Below are positions 24,407 through 33,670 of a DNA stretch of 64,000 nt, in pieces. Made by a program: the position numbers and the translations under genes. How positions within the stretch are numbered: the stretch's first letter is position 1; each line of letters starts with the position of its first letter. Under the pieces are notes generated by a model. That model was not told where the DNA came from, made no database searches, and worked only from the letters and a program-made list of their open reading frames with translations. This DNA is from Clostridia bacterium (lineage in GTDB: Bacteria > Bacillota > Clostridia > Christensenellales > CAG-138). Where the stretch lies: positions 1 to 64,000 of the forward strand of contig JAFYJD010000025.1 of the NCBI GenBank assembly GCA_017538255.1, written 5' to 3'.

Positions 24407-24492
24407 ATAAACGTGCAAGGATGCGGCATTTTCATGATCGTCTAACTTGCAAATAGAACCTATTGGTGTCCAAACTGATTGAGGGGGGAGTT

Positions 24493-25434
24493 ATGGTTTC
24501 ATACATCCTGAAACGCGTCGTCGGATCGATTTTGATACTGCTGCTTATTATGGTAGTTACATTCCTTTTGATGAACGCAATACCCGGCAGCCCTTTTTTG
24601 ACGGAGAAATCCACGCCCGAGCAGATTGCTCAGGCGGAAGCCAAGTATGGCCTTGACAAGCCGATGCATATCCAACTGTTCAACTACATCAAGAACTATC
24701 TGCGCGGCGATCTCGGCACCTCACTTAAGATGCAGGAGGGCATGCCCGTTAAGGACATAATCTTCCATCAGGGCAAGTTTGCGCTTTCGATCAAACTCGG
24801 TTTGATCTCTCTGCTCGTTGCGATAGCGATCGGCATCCCGCTCGGCTGCCTTGCCGCCTACTTCCGCGGCACCTGGCTCGACGGCTTGCTGCGCGTTATA
24901 ACGACAATCGGCGTTGCGATACCGACGTTCGTACTTGCGGCGCTTCTGTTGATTGCGTTCTCCGTCAAGTTGAACATACTTCCGACAAAGAGCGGCAATC
25001 TTCCCGATTTCAAGAGTTATATTCTTCCCGTCATCAGTCTTTCATCGTATTACACCTGCTATATCGCAAAACTGATGCGCACGAGTATGCTCGACGCGAT
25101 CAATCAGGACTATATCCGTACCGCCCGCGCAAAGGGCGTCAAGACCAAATTCCTCATCCTCAAACACGCTTTGAGGAACTCTCTCATCCCGATAATCACT
25201 TATCTCGGCCCCGTTACCGCGGGCATCATCACCGGCAGTTTTGTTGTTGAATCAACATTCTCCGTGCCGGGCCTTGGAAAATACTTCGTACAATGCGTAC
25301 TTGCGCGCGATTATCCCGTTATTATGGCGACGACCGTCGTGCTTTCAACGCTTGTTATCGTAATGATGCTGGTTGTTGACATCATCTATAAGTTAGTTGA
25401 CCCGCGCATCACGCTTACTTCAAAGGAGGACTGA
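24493..25434 (+). CDS. oppB: Oligopeptide ABC transporter permease OppB
   Basis: 313 residues, six helices. The N-terminus 'YILKRVVGSILILLLIMVVTF' is typical of OppB/DppB. The cytoplasmic EAA-like loop is 'DYIRTARAKGVKTKFLILKH', and the C-terminal block is 'ESTFSVPGLGKYFV'. It forms half of the membrane channel of the peptide importer with OppC. The ATG at 24493 is preceded by GGGGGGAG; an upstream in-frame start is less likely. It is the first gene of a five-gene operon. Confidence 0.95.
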   Translation: MVSYILKRVVGSILILLLIMVVTFLLMNAIPGSPFLTEKSTPEQIAQAEAKYGLDKPMHIQLFNYIKNYLRGDLGTSLKMQEGMPVKDIIFHQGKFALSIKLGLISLLVAIAIGIPLGCLAAYFRGTWLDGLLRVITTIGVAIPTFVLAALLLIAFSVKLNILPTKSGNLPDFKSYILPVISLSSYYTCYIAKLMRTSMLDAINQDYIRTARAKGVKTKFLILKHALRNSLIPIITYLGPVTAGIITGSFVVESTFSVPGLGKYFVQCVLARDYPVIMATTVVLSTLVIVMMLVVDIIYKLVDPRITLTSKED

Positions 25435-25436
25435 TT

Positions 25437-26813
25437 ATGAAAACAACTTTCGGTAAATTCAGTCCGTTCCAAGTCGACTCGTCAGCCGTTATGGAAACAT
25501 TCGGCATCACAGACGGCGATTTTGCGCCCGCGACCGACAACGAAAAGGAAACTATGGTCGAGATGCGCAAGAGCATCTCCTACTGGCGCGACGCTTGGCG
25601 TAGATTCCGCGCAAACACCGTTTCGATGGTCGCTCTGTTCGTGTTCCTGCTTTGCCTGTTCTTCGCGTTCATCGGGCCCAAACTCATCCCATACAACTAC
25701 TCCGACCAACTTCGCACCGCGCAGAAACTTGGGCCTTTTGAGTATTCCGAAGGCGAACAAGCCGCCAAAGCCATAGAAAAGAAAGTTGACGCGTTCTATG
25801 CGACCACGATGCGCCCCGGCAGCATCACGGCGCTCGAGCCCGGAGAATACTACTTCCAATCCGGCAAGACAACTTACGCATTTACACTTAGCGAACAGAT
25901 CGACAATGCGCTTATCGTTCTGCAAAAGAACGACGCGCAGCCCGTTAAGATCGTCCGCGAGAGCGACATCAACAAGGAGGACGGCCGTTTTTCTACCTTT
26001 ACTGCTTTAGAAACGACATCGGCCCCCGCAGAGAACGCTACCAAACTCAACCTCTCAAAGCGCATCTTTCCTCATATGTTCGGAACCGATTCCGCCGGAC
26101 GCGACCTTATGGCCCGCACTATGTACGGCGCGAGGGTATCCATCATCATCGGCGTCATCGCCGCGATTATTGTGCTCATTATCGGCTCCATCTACGGCGC
26201 GATCTCGGGTCTTGCCGGCGGCGTTGTTGACTTTGTAATGATGCGCATAGTAGAACTCATCTACTCTGTGCCCGAAGTGCTTATAGTACTTCTTCTGCAG
26301 GTGGTTCTTAAAGAGCCTCTTCAGAACTGGTTCCAGGCGCATTCCGAAACGAGTTCGTTTGTTCGCGCAATGAGCGATCTCGGCGCCGGCATCGTCAGCA
26401 TATTCATCACATTTGCCGTGCTGTACTGGGTCACGATGGCGCGCATCATCCGCGGTCAGGTGCTCCAGCTCAAAAGGCAGGAATACGTTACGGCGGCAAA
26501 CGCGCTCGGCGCATCCAATACACGCATAATAAGGAAGCATCTTTTGCCCAACTGTATCGGCCCGCTGGTAATCACGACCTGCCTGCAGATACCTAGCGCC
26601 ATCTTCCTTGAATCGTTCCTTTCGTTCCTTGGTCTCGGTGTTTCCGCGCCGATGGCAAGTCTTGGCTCGCTTTGCTCAGACGCGTTGCAGACGATCCAAC
26701 TCTACCCCTACCGCCTCATCTTCCCCGCCGTCATCCTCACGATCATCGTGCTTACTCTCAACCTCGTCGGCGACGGTCTGAGGGACGCGCTCGATCCCCG
26801 TTTGAAGAAGTAA
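25437..26813 (+). CDS. oppC: Oligopeptide ABC transporter permease OppC with enlarged external loop
   Basis: 458 residues, about 150 more than usual. A 55-residue N-terminal tail precedes the first helix (about 62-82). About 125 residues, rather than the usual 30 or so, then separate it from 'HMFGTDSAGRDLMARTMYGA'. The permease core follows, with the EAA loop 'EYVTAANALGASNTRIIRKH' and 'FLESFLSFLGLGVSAPMASLG'. The inserted segment is hydrophilic, contains 'EPGEYYFQSGKTTYAF', and should face outside, possibly touching the binding protein. It begins 2 nt after oppB. Confidence 0.93.
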   Translation: MKTTFGKFSPFQVDSSAVMETFGITDGDFAPATDNEKETMVEMRKSISYWRDAWRRFRANTVSMVALFVFLLCLFFAFIGPKLIPYNYSDQLRTAQKLGPFEYSEGEQAAKAIEKKVDAFYATTMRPGSITALEPGEYYFQSGKTTYAFTLSEQIDNALIVLQKNDAQPVKIVRESDINKEDGRFSTFTALETTSAPAENATKLNLSKRIFPHMFGTDSAGRDLMARTMYGARVSIIIGVIAAIIVLIIGSIYGAISGLAGGVVDFVMMRIVELIYSVPEVLIVLLLQVVLKEPLQNWFQAHSETSSFVRAMSDLGAGIVSIFITFAVLYWVTMARIIRGQVLQLKRQEYVTAANALGASNTRIIRKHLLPNCIGPLVITTCLQIPSAIFLESFLSFLGLGVSAPMASLGSLCSDALQTIQLYPYRLIFPAVILTIIVLTLNLVGDGLRDALDPRLKK

Positions 26814-26825
26814 AGGAGCAGCGAT

Positions 26826-27836
26826 ATGGAAGAAAACAAAACTCTTTTGAAGATCGAAGATCTAAAAGTATCTTTCTTTACTCCCGCCGGTGAGGTCAAG
26901 GCCGTTGACGGCATATCCTATACGCTCGGCTACAACGAGGTTATGGGCATCGTTGGCGAATCCGGCTCCGGCAAAAGCGTTGAAGCATACTCGATAATTG
27001 GACTGCTTCAAAGCCCCGGCAAGGTCGTAGGCGGCTCGATAGAGTTTGAAGGCGAGGATCTTCTGTCCTACACGCCTGAGCAGATGCGCCTTTTCCGCGG
27101 CAACAAGGTCAGCATGATATTCCAAAATCCGATGACCTGCCTCAACCCGGTTTATACGATCGGCAATCAGTTGACCGAGGTGCTCACCTGCCACGACAAG
27201 ACCATAACAAAAAAAGAAGCCTCCGATCGAGCGAAAAAAATGCTCGAACTCGTCGGTATCAACAACCCCGAAAAGCGAATGAAGCAGTATCCGCACGAAC
27301 TCTCCGGCGGCATGCGTCAGCGCGCAATGATCGCTATGGCGCTGATCTGTTCTCCCAAACTGCTCATCGCGGATGAGCCTACAACGGCGCTCGACGTTAC
27401 CATCCAGGCGCAGATACTTGAACTTATGAAGGAACTGCAAAAGAAGGAGAACACGTCGATCATATTCATTACGCACAACCTCGGCGTCGTTGCCGATATC
27501 TGCGACCGCGTTTCCGTTATGTACGCAGGCAGGATTGTTGAACAGGGTCTTGTCAACGACATATTCTATAATCCCCAGCATCCCTACACAAGAAAACTGC
27601 TCGCGTCCATTCCCCGGCTCGACGTGGAATCCGCCGAGCGTTTGATCCCGATCGAGGGAACGCCTATCGACCTGTTGAATCCGCCTAAGGGCTGCAATTT
27701 CGGTCCGAGATGTACCGAGTGTATGAAGATATGCCTTCGTGAAAAACCGCCGTTCGCTCAGGTCGGCGACGGGCACATCTCCGCCTGCTGGCTCCATTTT
27801 ATGAACTCGAACAAGGGGGGAAGCGCAAATGAGTAA
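26826..27836 (+). CDS. oppD: Oligopeptide ABC transporter ATPase OppD
   Basis: 336 residues. Walker A is '[15 protein letters not shown]', the signature '[15 protein letters not shown]', Walker B '[14 protein letters not shown]', and the H-loop '[10 protein letters not shown]'. The C-terminal OppD extension '[20 protein letters not shown]' carries the cysteines that bind an iron-sulfur cluster in some relatives. It hydrolyses ATP to drive peptide uptake with OppF. AGGAG lies before the ATG, and the gene overlaps oppF by 8 nt. Confidence 0.95.
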   Translation: MEENKTLLKIEDLKVSFFTPAGEVKAVDGISYTLGYNEVMGIVGESGSGKSVEAYSIIGLLQSPGKVVGGSIEFEGEDLLSYTPEQMRLFRGNKVSMIFQNPMTCLNPVYTIGNQLTEVLTCHDKTITKKEASDRAKKMLELVGINNPEKRMKQYPHELSGGMRQRAMIAMALICSPKLLIADEPTTALDVTIQAQILELMKELQKKENTSIIFITHNLGVVADICDRVSVMYAGRIVEQGLVNDIFYNPQHPYTRKLLASIPRLDVESAERLIPIEGTPIDLLNPPKGCNFGPRCTECMKICLREKPPFAQVGDGHISACWLHFMNSNKGGSANE

Positions 27837-28863
27837 CGAAAGAAAAAAACTCGTTGAGGTTTCCAATCTTCGCAAGTACTTCCCCGTTAAGGGCAATCTG
27901 TTCGACAAGAAGTACGTTCAGGCCGTCGAATCCGTTTCCCTTTCGATCTACAAGGGCGAAACACTTGGTCTTGTAGGCGAATCGGGCTGCGGCAAAACGA
28001 CGCTCGGCAGAACGATAATTAGGCTTTATGAGCCCACCGACGGTCGCATCGTTTACGACGGCACGCCGATTTACGACAAACAAGAGAAGATCTCCGTTCG
28101 TATGCTGCCCTATCGCCGCAAGATGCAGATCATATTCCAGGATCCGTCCGGTTCGCTCGACCCGCGTATGACCGTTGGCGAGATCATCGGTGAATCGCTC
28201 GACATCCATAAACTTGCCGCTTCCAAGAAGGACAGGACTGACAGGATACGCCAACTGCTTGAAGAAGTCGGCCTTAATACCGAGCACGCCAATCGCTTCC
28301 CGCACGAGTTCTCCGGCGGTCAGCAGCAGCGCGTCGGCATTGCTCGGGCGCTTGCCGTCGAGCCCGAGTTCATCGTGTGCGACGAGCCCATCTCCGCGCT
28401 CGACGTTTCCATCCAGTCCCAGGTCGTCAATATGCTCGAGGACCTTCAGGCGAGCAAGGGTCTCACCTACCTCTTCATCGCTCACGACGTGTCCGTTGTG
28501 CGTCATATTTCAGACCGCATCGGCGTTATGTATCTTGGGTGCCTTGTTGAACTTGCTGAGAGTTATGAACTCTGCAGCCACCCGATACATCCCTACACGC
28601 AGACGCTTCTGTCCGCTGTTCCCCTCCCCGACCCGGAGAAGAACAAAACGAGAGAGCGTATGCTCTTAACCGGCGATATTCCGAGCCCGATCAATCCCCC
28701 CTCAGGCTGCCGCTTCCACACGCGCTGCCCGCACGCGATGAAGCGCTGCAAAGAGGAGATGCCCGCTCTCAAAGAATACTCACCGGGTCATTACGGCGCT
28801 TGCCATCTGCTTGAGCAGAATGGATCGCATAGTTCAAACACACCCCAAAACAAGGAGGAATGA
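27829..28863 (+). CDS. oppF: Oligopeptide ABC transporter ATPase OppF
   Basis: 344 residues. Walker A is '[16 protein letters not shown]', the signature '[15 protein letters not shown]', Walker B '[14 protein letters not shown]', and the H-loop '[10 protein letters not shown]'. The C-terminal cysteine block is '[20 protein letters not shown]'. It is the second ATPase of the importer. It overlaps oppD at its start, and its stop precedes the oppA ATG by 2 nt, with the oppA ribosome binding site inside its last codons. Confidence 0.95.
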   Translation: MSNERKKLVEVSNLRKYFPVKGNLFDKKYVQAVESVSLSIYKGETLGLVGESGCGKTTLGRTIIRLYEPTDGRIVYDGTPIYDKQEKISVRMLPYRRKMQIIFQDPSGSLDPRMTVGEIIGESLDIHKLAASKKDRTDRIRQLLEEVGLNTEHANRFPHEFSGGQQQRVGIARALAVEPEFIVCDEPISALDVSIQSQVVNMLEDLQASKGLTYLFIAHDVSVVRHISDRIGVMYLGCLVELAESYELCSHPIHPYTQTLLSAVPLPDPEKNKTRERMLLTGDIPSPINPPSGCRFHTRCPHAMKRCKEEMPALKEYSPGHYGACHLLEQNGSHSSNTPQNKEE

Positions 28864-28865
28864 AA

Positions 28866-30554
28866 ATGAAAAAACTATTGGCACTGTTTCTTGTTCTCTT
28901 GATGGTCGGCTCTATGGCCGTCGCATGCAAAGACAACAAAGACACCAGCGAAAGCGATCTCGTTATCAATGCGTGCATCGCCTCCGAGCCCGAGACTATC
29001 GACCCGTCCCTCATCAGTTCGGTCGACGCGTCCACCTACACCCAGCATCAGTTTGAAAACCTGATGAAGTACCAGCTGATCTCCAAGAACGTTGCCGACG
29101 ACAAGAACATGCAGGCAACCGAAGTTGTGCCCGGCCAGGCCAAGAGTTACACCGTTTCCGCAGACCAGAAGGAATACACCTTTGTTCTTCGCGATGACAT
29201 CAAATGGTCCGACGGCAAGGATGTTACCGCAAACGATTGGGTATACTCCTGGAGGCGTCTTGTTGATCCCAAGACCGCCGCAGAATACGGCTATTTCCTT
29301 GACGGCGTCGTTCTGAACGCAGCCGCGATCCAGGCGGGCGAAAAAGAGCCTAGCGAACTCGGCATCGAAGCGGTCGACGAAAAGACCCTCAAGATCACCC
29401 TTGAGTCGCCCTGCACCTACTTCCTTGAGATGTGTGCGTTCGCGTCCCTCGTTCCTCTCCGCGAGGACATCGTTGCAAACAACGATAAGTGGACCGATCC
29501 CGCGAACATCGTTGTCAACGGACCCTACAAGATCACCGAGTGGGTGCATGACAGCAAGATCGTTATGGAGAAGAACGACAAGTATTACGACCTCGAAAAA
29601 CTCGGACCCAAGCAGATCGTTTGGTGGCTGAGCGACAGCGAGACCGCTATCCTTTCGTCCTACCAGAGCGGCGAGTATCAGTTCATTGAGAGTTTCCCGA
29701 CCGATATGATCGAATCGCTGCGTGCAAGCGGTGATTGCTTCATCAACCCCTATGTAGGCACCTACTATCTGTACATCAACTGCGAAAAGGTTTCCGATTG
29801 GCGTGTTCGTGCCGCGATGGTGCTTTCCGTTGACCGCGACAATATCGTCAAGAACGTAACCCAGGGAGGTCAAAGCCCCGCTACAGGCTTTGTTGCATCC
29901 GGTATCCTTGATTCCACCGGCTCCAACTTTGCGTTCGGCAAGTCCGATCTCGGCGCCGTATACAACACCCTTAAGACGATGTATCCCGATGCGGATCTTG
30001 CAACCTATGCGGGTCGCTGCGCACTTGCAAAGCAACTGTATCAGGCTGCTGTTGACGAGGGCACTTGGGATCCTTCCACCACCGTTGAGTACAACTTCAA
30101 CACCTCCGAGGCTCACAAGGCTATCGCAGAGGCCTGCGGCGCCGACTGGCAGAACGTTCTCGGTATGAAGATCAATCTCGCCAACCAGGAGTGGGCAACC
30201 TACACCAACGGTCTCGGCGAGCATAAGTTCGGCGTTGCGCGTCTTGGCTGGATCGCCGACTACAACGATCCCATCACCTACCTCGAGCTGCTCGTTACCG
30301 GCAACTCCTACAACTACGGTCTGTATAGTGATCCCAACTACGATGCCAAGATCACCCAGGCTAAGGCCATCGATGCCGGCGCAGAGCGCGACAACCTGCT
30401 CTACTCCGCTGAAGAAGCACTCTTCGGCGAGGGCGGCTTCCCCGTATGCCCCATCTACTACTACACCAACCTGTACTGCGCTAAAGGTATTACCAATGTT
30501 GGCTACACCACGATGGGTTACTTCTTCTTTATGTATGCTAAGGCAGCCGAATAA
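28866..30554 (+). CDS. oppA: Oligopeptide-binding lipoprotein OppA
   Basis: 562 residues. The lipoprotein signal peptide is 'KKLLALFLVLLMVGSMAVAC', with the lipobox cysteine at about residue 21. The family 5 solute-binding domain shows 'ASEPETIDPSLISSVDASTY', 'FVLRDDIKWSDGKDVTANDW' and 'ARLGWIADYNDPITYLELL', the last close to E. coli OppA-type proteins. It is anchored outside and hands peptides to OppBC. The ATG at 28866 is preferred over 28860 because AAGGAGGA directly abuts the earlier ATG. Codon use is strongly biased, consistent with high expression. A terminator follows. Confidence 0.95.
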   Translation: MKKLLALFLVLLMVGSMAVACKDNKDTSESDLVINACIASEPETIDPSLISSVDASTYTQHQFENLMKYQLISKNVADDKNMQATEVVPGQAKSYTVSADQKEYTFVLRDDIKWSDGKDVTANDWVYSWRRLVDPKTAAEYGYFLDGVVLNAAAIQAGEKEPSELGIEAVDEKTLKITLESPCTYFLEMCAFASLVPLREDIVANNDKWTDPANIVVNGPYKITEWVHDSKIVMEKNDKYYDLEKLGPKQIVWWLSDSETAILSSYQSGEYQFIESFPTDMIESLRASGDCFINPYVGTYYLYINCEKVSDWRVRAAMVLSVDRDNIVKNVTQGGQSPATGFVASGILDSTGSNFAFGKSDLGAVYNTLKTMYPDADLATYAGRCALAKQLYQAAVDEGTWDPSTTVEYNFNTSEAHKAIAEACGADWQNVLGMKINLANQEWATYTNGLGEHKFGVARLGWIADYNDPITYLELLVTGNSYNYGLYSDPNYDAKITQAKAIDAGAERDNLLYSAEEALFGEGGFPVCPIYYYTNLYCAKGITNVGYTTMGYFFFMYAKAAE

Positions 30555-30574
30555 TAGGCAGTCGATGACAAACG

Positions 30575-30606
30575 AACGGACCGCGAAATCGCGGTCCGTT
30601 TTAGTT
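30575..30606 (+). terminator. Terminator of the opp operon
   Basis: An 11-bp stem, AACGGACCGCG / CGCGGTCCGTT, with a four-base loop, then TTAGTT. Confidence 0.85.
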
Positions 30607-30695
30607 ATATAAGCGCCGTATTCCGCAGCAACTGCGCGATGCATCAAAAAAATGCGTGTTTAAATCAAATATATAATGTAGTATTCAAAAACAAC

Positions 30696-30724
30696 TTGAT
30701 TTTTTACCCGATTTGTTGTATGAT
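30696..30724 (+). promoter_or_regulatory. Promoter for tRNA-Ser(GGA)
   Basis: TTGATT (-35), 17-bp spacer, TATGAT (-10), 22 nt before the mature tRNA. Confidence 0.7.
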
Positions 30725-30746
30725 TGCATACGGTTATTGACCGACT

Positions 30747-30838
30747 GGAGAGATGGCTGAGTTTGGTCTAAGGCGCACGACTGGAAATCGTGTATACGGG
30801 GAACCGTATCAAGGGTTCGAATCCCTTTCTCTCCGCCA
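30747..30838 (+). tRNA. tRNA-Ser (anticodon GGA)
   Basis: A class II tRNA with the long variable arm TACGGGGAACCGTA. The acceptor stem is GGAGAGA/TCTCTCC. The anticodon stem CACGA/TCGTG encloses the loop CTGGAAA, giving anticodon GGA for codons TCC/TCT. The T loop is TTCGAAT, and CCA is encoded. Confidence 0.95.
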
Positions 30839-30847
30839 ACAACACGA

Positions 30848-30876
30848 CCCGTCTTTTAGACGGGTTTTGTTTTTTA
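30848..30876 (+). terminator. Terminator after tRNA-Ser(GGA)
   Basis: Stem CCCGTCT / AGACGGG with a TTT loop, then TTTTGTTTTTT. Confidence 0.85.
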
Positions 30877-31031
30877 TAAACACTTGATTCCTTCTGCTCA
30901 TCTGATCCGATTCTTCACCTATTACTATCGCCTTGATACAGCGATCAACGGTATCAATGCTCAGCTCCGACGCGATGATCGGGGCGATGACCCCGCTGTT
31001 CTCACTTCGGTGCGGCAGTTTTTCAGATCAC

Positions 31032-31060
31032 TTGAATCGAAACTGAGAATATGATAAAAT
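31032..31060 (+). promoter_or_regulatory. Promoter for dcd
   Basis: TTGAAT (-35), 17-bp spacer, TAAAAT (-10), 29 nt before the ATG at 31090. Confidence 0.7.
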
Positions 31061-31089
31061 CATAAAAAACATAGTTTTTGGAGGCACAA

Positions 31090-31623
31090 ATGATACTTTC
31101 CGATAAAACAATCAAGCGAATGCTAAATGAGCATTCATTGGTTATAGCACCGCTGACCGCTGAACAGATACAGCCTGCGAGCGTTGATATAAGGCTTGGA
31201 AACACTTTCAGCGTGGTGGACGATACTTCGTCCGGCATAATCAAACTTGACGAGCAGATAAATTATAAAACCATCAGTTCGGACAGTTATCTGATACTGC
31301 CTGGACAGTTTGTTTTGGCAACCACTATGGAGTATTTTGAACTGCCGAACAATATGACGGCGTTTGTTGAGGGCAGAAGTTCACTTGGACGTATGGGTCT
31401 GTTTATTCAGAACGCAGGTTGGGTCGACCCAGGCTTCAAGGGCGAGATAACGCTGGAACTGTTCAACGCAAACCGCTGCGCGATCGAACTCAAGGCGGGG
31501 CGCAGGGTGGGCCAGCTTGTATTTGCTCAGATGGACGACGACGCCGAAACCCCGTACCGTGGAAAGTATCAAGGGCAGCGCGGCGCTACCGGCTCAAAGG
31601 TATTTATGGATACCGACTGTTGA
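31090..31623 (+). CDS. dcd: dCTP deaminase
   Basis: 177 residues. Family motifs are 'QIQPASVDIRLGN', 'FVEGRSSLGRMGLFI' (active-site R-S-S), 'AGWVDPGFKGEITLEL' (with the catalytic Glu in this block), and the flexible tail 'KYQGQRGATGSK'. It converts dCTP to dUTP for thymidylate synthesis; some relatives go on to dUMP. Which type this is cannot be read from the sequence. GGAGG lies 5-6 nt before the ATG at 31090; the alternative start at 31078 precedes that site and is rejected. Confidence 0.93.
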   Translation: MILSDKTIKRMLNEHSLVIAPLTAEQIQPASVDIRLGNTFSVVDDTSSGIIKLDEQINYKTISSDSYLILPGQFVLATTMEYFELPNNMTAFVEGRSSLGRMGLFIQNAGWVDPGFKGEITLELFNANRCAIELKAGRRVGQLVFAQMDDDAETPYRGKYQGQRGATGSKVFMDTDC

Positions 31624-31796
31624 GCGTTGTTGCGGTGAAGATCGTATCGCCCGGCAGTCGCCGCACAGATGATGCACTCCTGCTTTTCCTTGCTCATCAC
31701 GCGGTTTTTGAAAAGTCTTCATCTTTACGCTTATCCATTTTGCCTTTGATCGATCATCTGTGTGATGATATGAACGAAAAAGCAAACGGAGAAACT

Positions 31797-32291
31797 ATGA
31801 CTTTCAACGAATCGATCAAAAACCTGCCCGATGCGGCGCTAAGTATGGGCTCCGTCAGCATAAAACCCATCACGACCGAAGCGCAGATGGTCTGCGCGCT
31901 TTATGACCTTGCGCTGACGGATGAACAAAAGGATTTCGTAAATCCGACGTGGTTTTCTGTCGGCAGAGCGTATCTCAACCCAAACGATAACTGTCCCTGC
32001 CTGATCTATAACGAAGGATCAACGCCGATCGGCTTTATGAACCTTTTGAAATGGACGTGGCGGAACGCGGAGATGTCGTGGAGTTTCTTCATCGATAAAG
32101 CGTTTCAAGGGCGAGGCTACGGCAGGCAGGCGGCGATGCTCGCGATCCGCATTCTAAGATCCGTCGAGCCGGATACGCCGATAAAACTCTCGGCGGAGGC
32201 GGACAATCAAAGCGCGCATCGTCTGTATTTGTCGCTTGGCTTTCGTTTGAGCGACGAAAAGGACGGCGACGATCTTGTTTTCGTACTGTAA
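31797..32291 (+). CDS. GNAT family N-acetyltransferase
   Basis: 164 residues. The acetyl-CoA loop lies in 'WSFFIDKAFQGRGYGRQAA' (QGRGYG), and the late block is 'AEADNQSAHRLYLSLGFRLS'. It resembles the SpeG/BltD (spermine/spermidine-type) subgroup, but the substrate is not certain. The ATG at 31797 is chosen for GGAG 5 nt upstream; an ATG at 31770 is also in frame. It lies between dcd and an XRE regulator, with no terminator seen after dcd. Confidence 0.85.
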   Translation: MTFNESIKNLPDAALSMGSVSIKPITTEAQMVCALYDLALTDEQKDFVNPTWFSVGRAYLNPNDNCPCLIYNEGSTPIGFMNLLKWTWRNAEMSWSFFIDKAFQGRGYGRQAAMLAIRILRSVEPDTPIKLSAEADNQSAHRLYLSLGFRLSDEKDGDDLVFVL

Positions 32292-32403
32292 ACAAGGATC
32301 TTGTAAAAGTCTTTTATGCCTGCATAGAACGAGCGCGATATGATACGACAAACTGTAAAGACCGAGTCGCCCTTCGGGCGTGCCGCGCTGACGGAGAGCG
32401 TTA

Positions 32404-32431
32404 TTGAACTGAAGCGCATTTTTGGTATAAT
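32404..32431 (+). promoter_or_regulatory. Promoter for the XRE regulator gene
   Basis: TTGAAC (-35), 16-bp spacer, TATAAT (-10), 43 nt before the ATG at 32475. Confidence 0.7.
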
Positions 32432-32474
32432 CATTGTGCGGATCCGAAACAGAAAAGATCGAAAGGAGCAAACA

Positions 32475-33101
32475 ATGGATTATTTTGCCGAAAACCTGAA
32501 AAAATATCGCCTCCAAAAGGGTTTGACCCAGGAGGACATCGCAAACTTCCTCGGAATAACGCCGCAGAGCGTGTCTAAATGGGAGCGGAGCGAGACCTAT
32601 CCCGACATAACTTTTTTGCCCGCGCTTGCGAACATTCTTTCAACCAGCATCGACTGCCTGATCGGTATGGACGAGATCCGCTCCGAAAATATGCGCAACA
32701 GCATCCACAGCCGAGCGTATGATCTGTCCAAATACGGCGATCTCATCGAGGCTGAACGCACCTACCGCGACGCGCTCGGCACTTTTCCGACCGATCCGGG
32801 GATGCTGCTCGGGCTCGCGAGCGTGCTCGCGCTGAAGGGCGAAGCCGAGGAGGCCTCCGAACTGATCGAAAAGGGGCTGCCGCTCTCGAGCGACGAAAAG
32901 CAGAACGCCACGATGCGCGCCGTGCTCTGCTTCGTATATGCAAGGATGGGCGAGAGCCAAAAGGCAAAACTCGCCGCGTCCAAACTGCCGCATCGAAGGG
33001 AGAGCCGCGAGGTCATCGCCCCGATCATCGCATCGGAACCGAGCATTGAGACCGTTGACCGCTGTATCAAAGCTATCGTCATCGGCGAAGAACTGGATTA
33101 A
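32475..33101 (+). CDS. XRE-type HTH regulator with TPR-like C-terminus
   Basis: 208 residues. Residues 5-60 are a helix-turn-helix of the Cro/CI type: 'NLKKYRLQKGLTQEDIANFL' then 'ITPQSVSKWERSETYPDI'. Residues 80-190 hold TPR-like helix pairs ('GDLIEAERTYRDALGTFPTD', 'MLLGLASVLALKGEAEEASE'). AAAGGAG precedes the ATG. A GNAT gene starts 10 nt later, so the regulator may control that acetyltransferase or itself. The signal sensed is unknown. Confidence 0.88.
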   Translation: MDYFAENLKKYRLQKGLTQEDIANFLGITPQSVSKWERSETYPDITFLPALANILSTSIDCLIGMDEIRSENMRNSIHSRAYDLSKYGDLIEAERTYRDALGTFPTDPGMLLGLASVLALKGEAEEASELIEKGLPLSSDEKQNATMRAVLCFVYARMGESQKAKLAASKLPHRRESREVIAPIIASEPSIETVDRCIKAIVIGEELD

Positions 33102-33111
33102 GGTAGTGCTA

Positions 33112-33528
33112 ATGGAGTATTCGCTTATCGGCGCGGCAAACACCGACGCATTATGGGAACTTCAAAAACTGTACAAACGGGAGATCGGAGAGGATACACC
33201 GTCCGATGATGCAAAATCGCGCCTTAAAGCCGCGATAGAAGCCAAGTCCATACTCTTTTTCGGTGTATGGGACGGCGAGGTATTGGCAGGATGCTGTTCG
33301 ATAACGGTCGGGTTCTCTACTTTCGATTATGCCAAAAGCGGCGTTTTTGAAGACTTCTATATCAGACCCAAATACAGGCATATGGGCATTGCCCGCGCTT
33401 TGGTGCGTTTTGCCTGTGCTGCAAGCGGCGTAAGCACTTTGACGGTTGGCTGCGCGTCCTGCGATGTTGATATGTATAAAGCGCTCGGCTTCTCGATCGA
33501 AATAGGCAGCCTGCTGGCGTTTGAATGA
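33112..33528 (+). CDS. GNAT family N-acetyltransferase
   Basis: 138 residues. The core reads 'FEDFYIRPKYRHMGIARALV', with the acetyl-CoA loop RHMGIA, then 'ASCDVDMYKALGFSIE'. It lies 10 nt after the XRE/TPR regulator gene and is probably co-transcribed with it. The ribosome binding site is weak (AAGG), in keeping with coupling. It is followed by a terminator that is a shorter version of the repeats near 7.1 and 7.7 kb. Confidence 0.85.
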   Translation: MEYSLIGAANTDALWELQKLYKREIGEDTPSDDAKSRLKAAIEAKSILFFGVWDGEVLAGCCSITVGFSTFDYAKSGVFEDFYIRPKYRHMGIARALVRFACAASGVSTLTVGCASCDVDMYKALGFSIEIGSLLAFE

Positions 33529-33571
33529 ACGGCGGTCAAGCGGCGCGTAAATGCAAACATAAAAACAAATG

Positions 33572-33602
33572 AAAAGGAAGCGCTCAAATGCACTTCCTTT
33601 TT
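33572..33602 (+). terminator. Terminator, repeat copy C
   Basis: The hairpin AAAAGGAAGCGC...GCACTTCCTTTTT is followed by GCTTGTATAATA, matching the left half of the repeats at 7078 and 7741. It ends the XRE-GNAT transcript. Confidence 0.75.
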
Positions 33603-33670
33603 GCTTGTATAATAACACAAAAATGACGTGAACAAGTGCAGTACGCCTATGCGGTCAACTCATTATCCTT

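Noticed and set aside
27862..30647. Very long antisense frames (up to 590 codons) opposite oppF and oppA
   Set aside because: They arise from strong codon bias in highly expressed opp genes. There are no motifs, and they cross the terminator.
31419..31796. N-terminal extension of the GNAT gene back into dcd
   Set aside because: The upstream part is the dcd sequence in another frame; a ribosome binding site marks the start at 31797.
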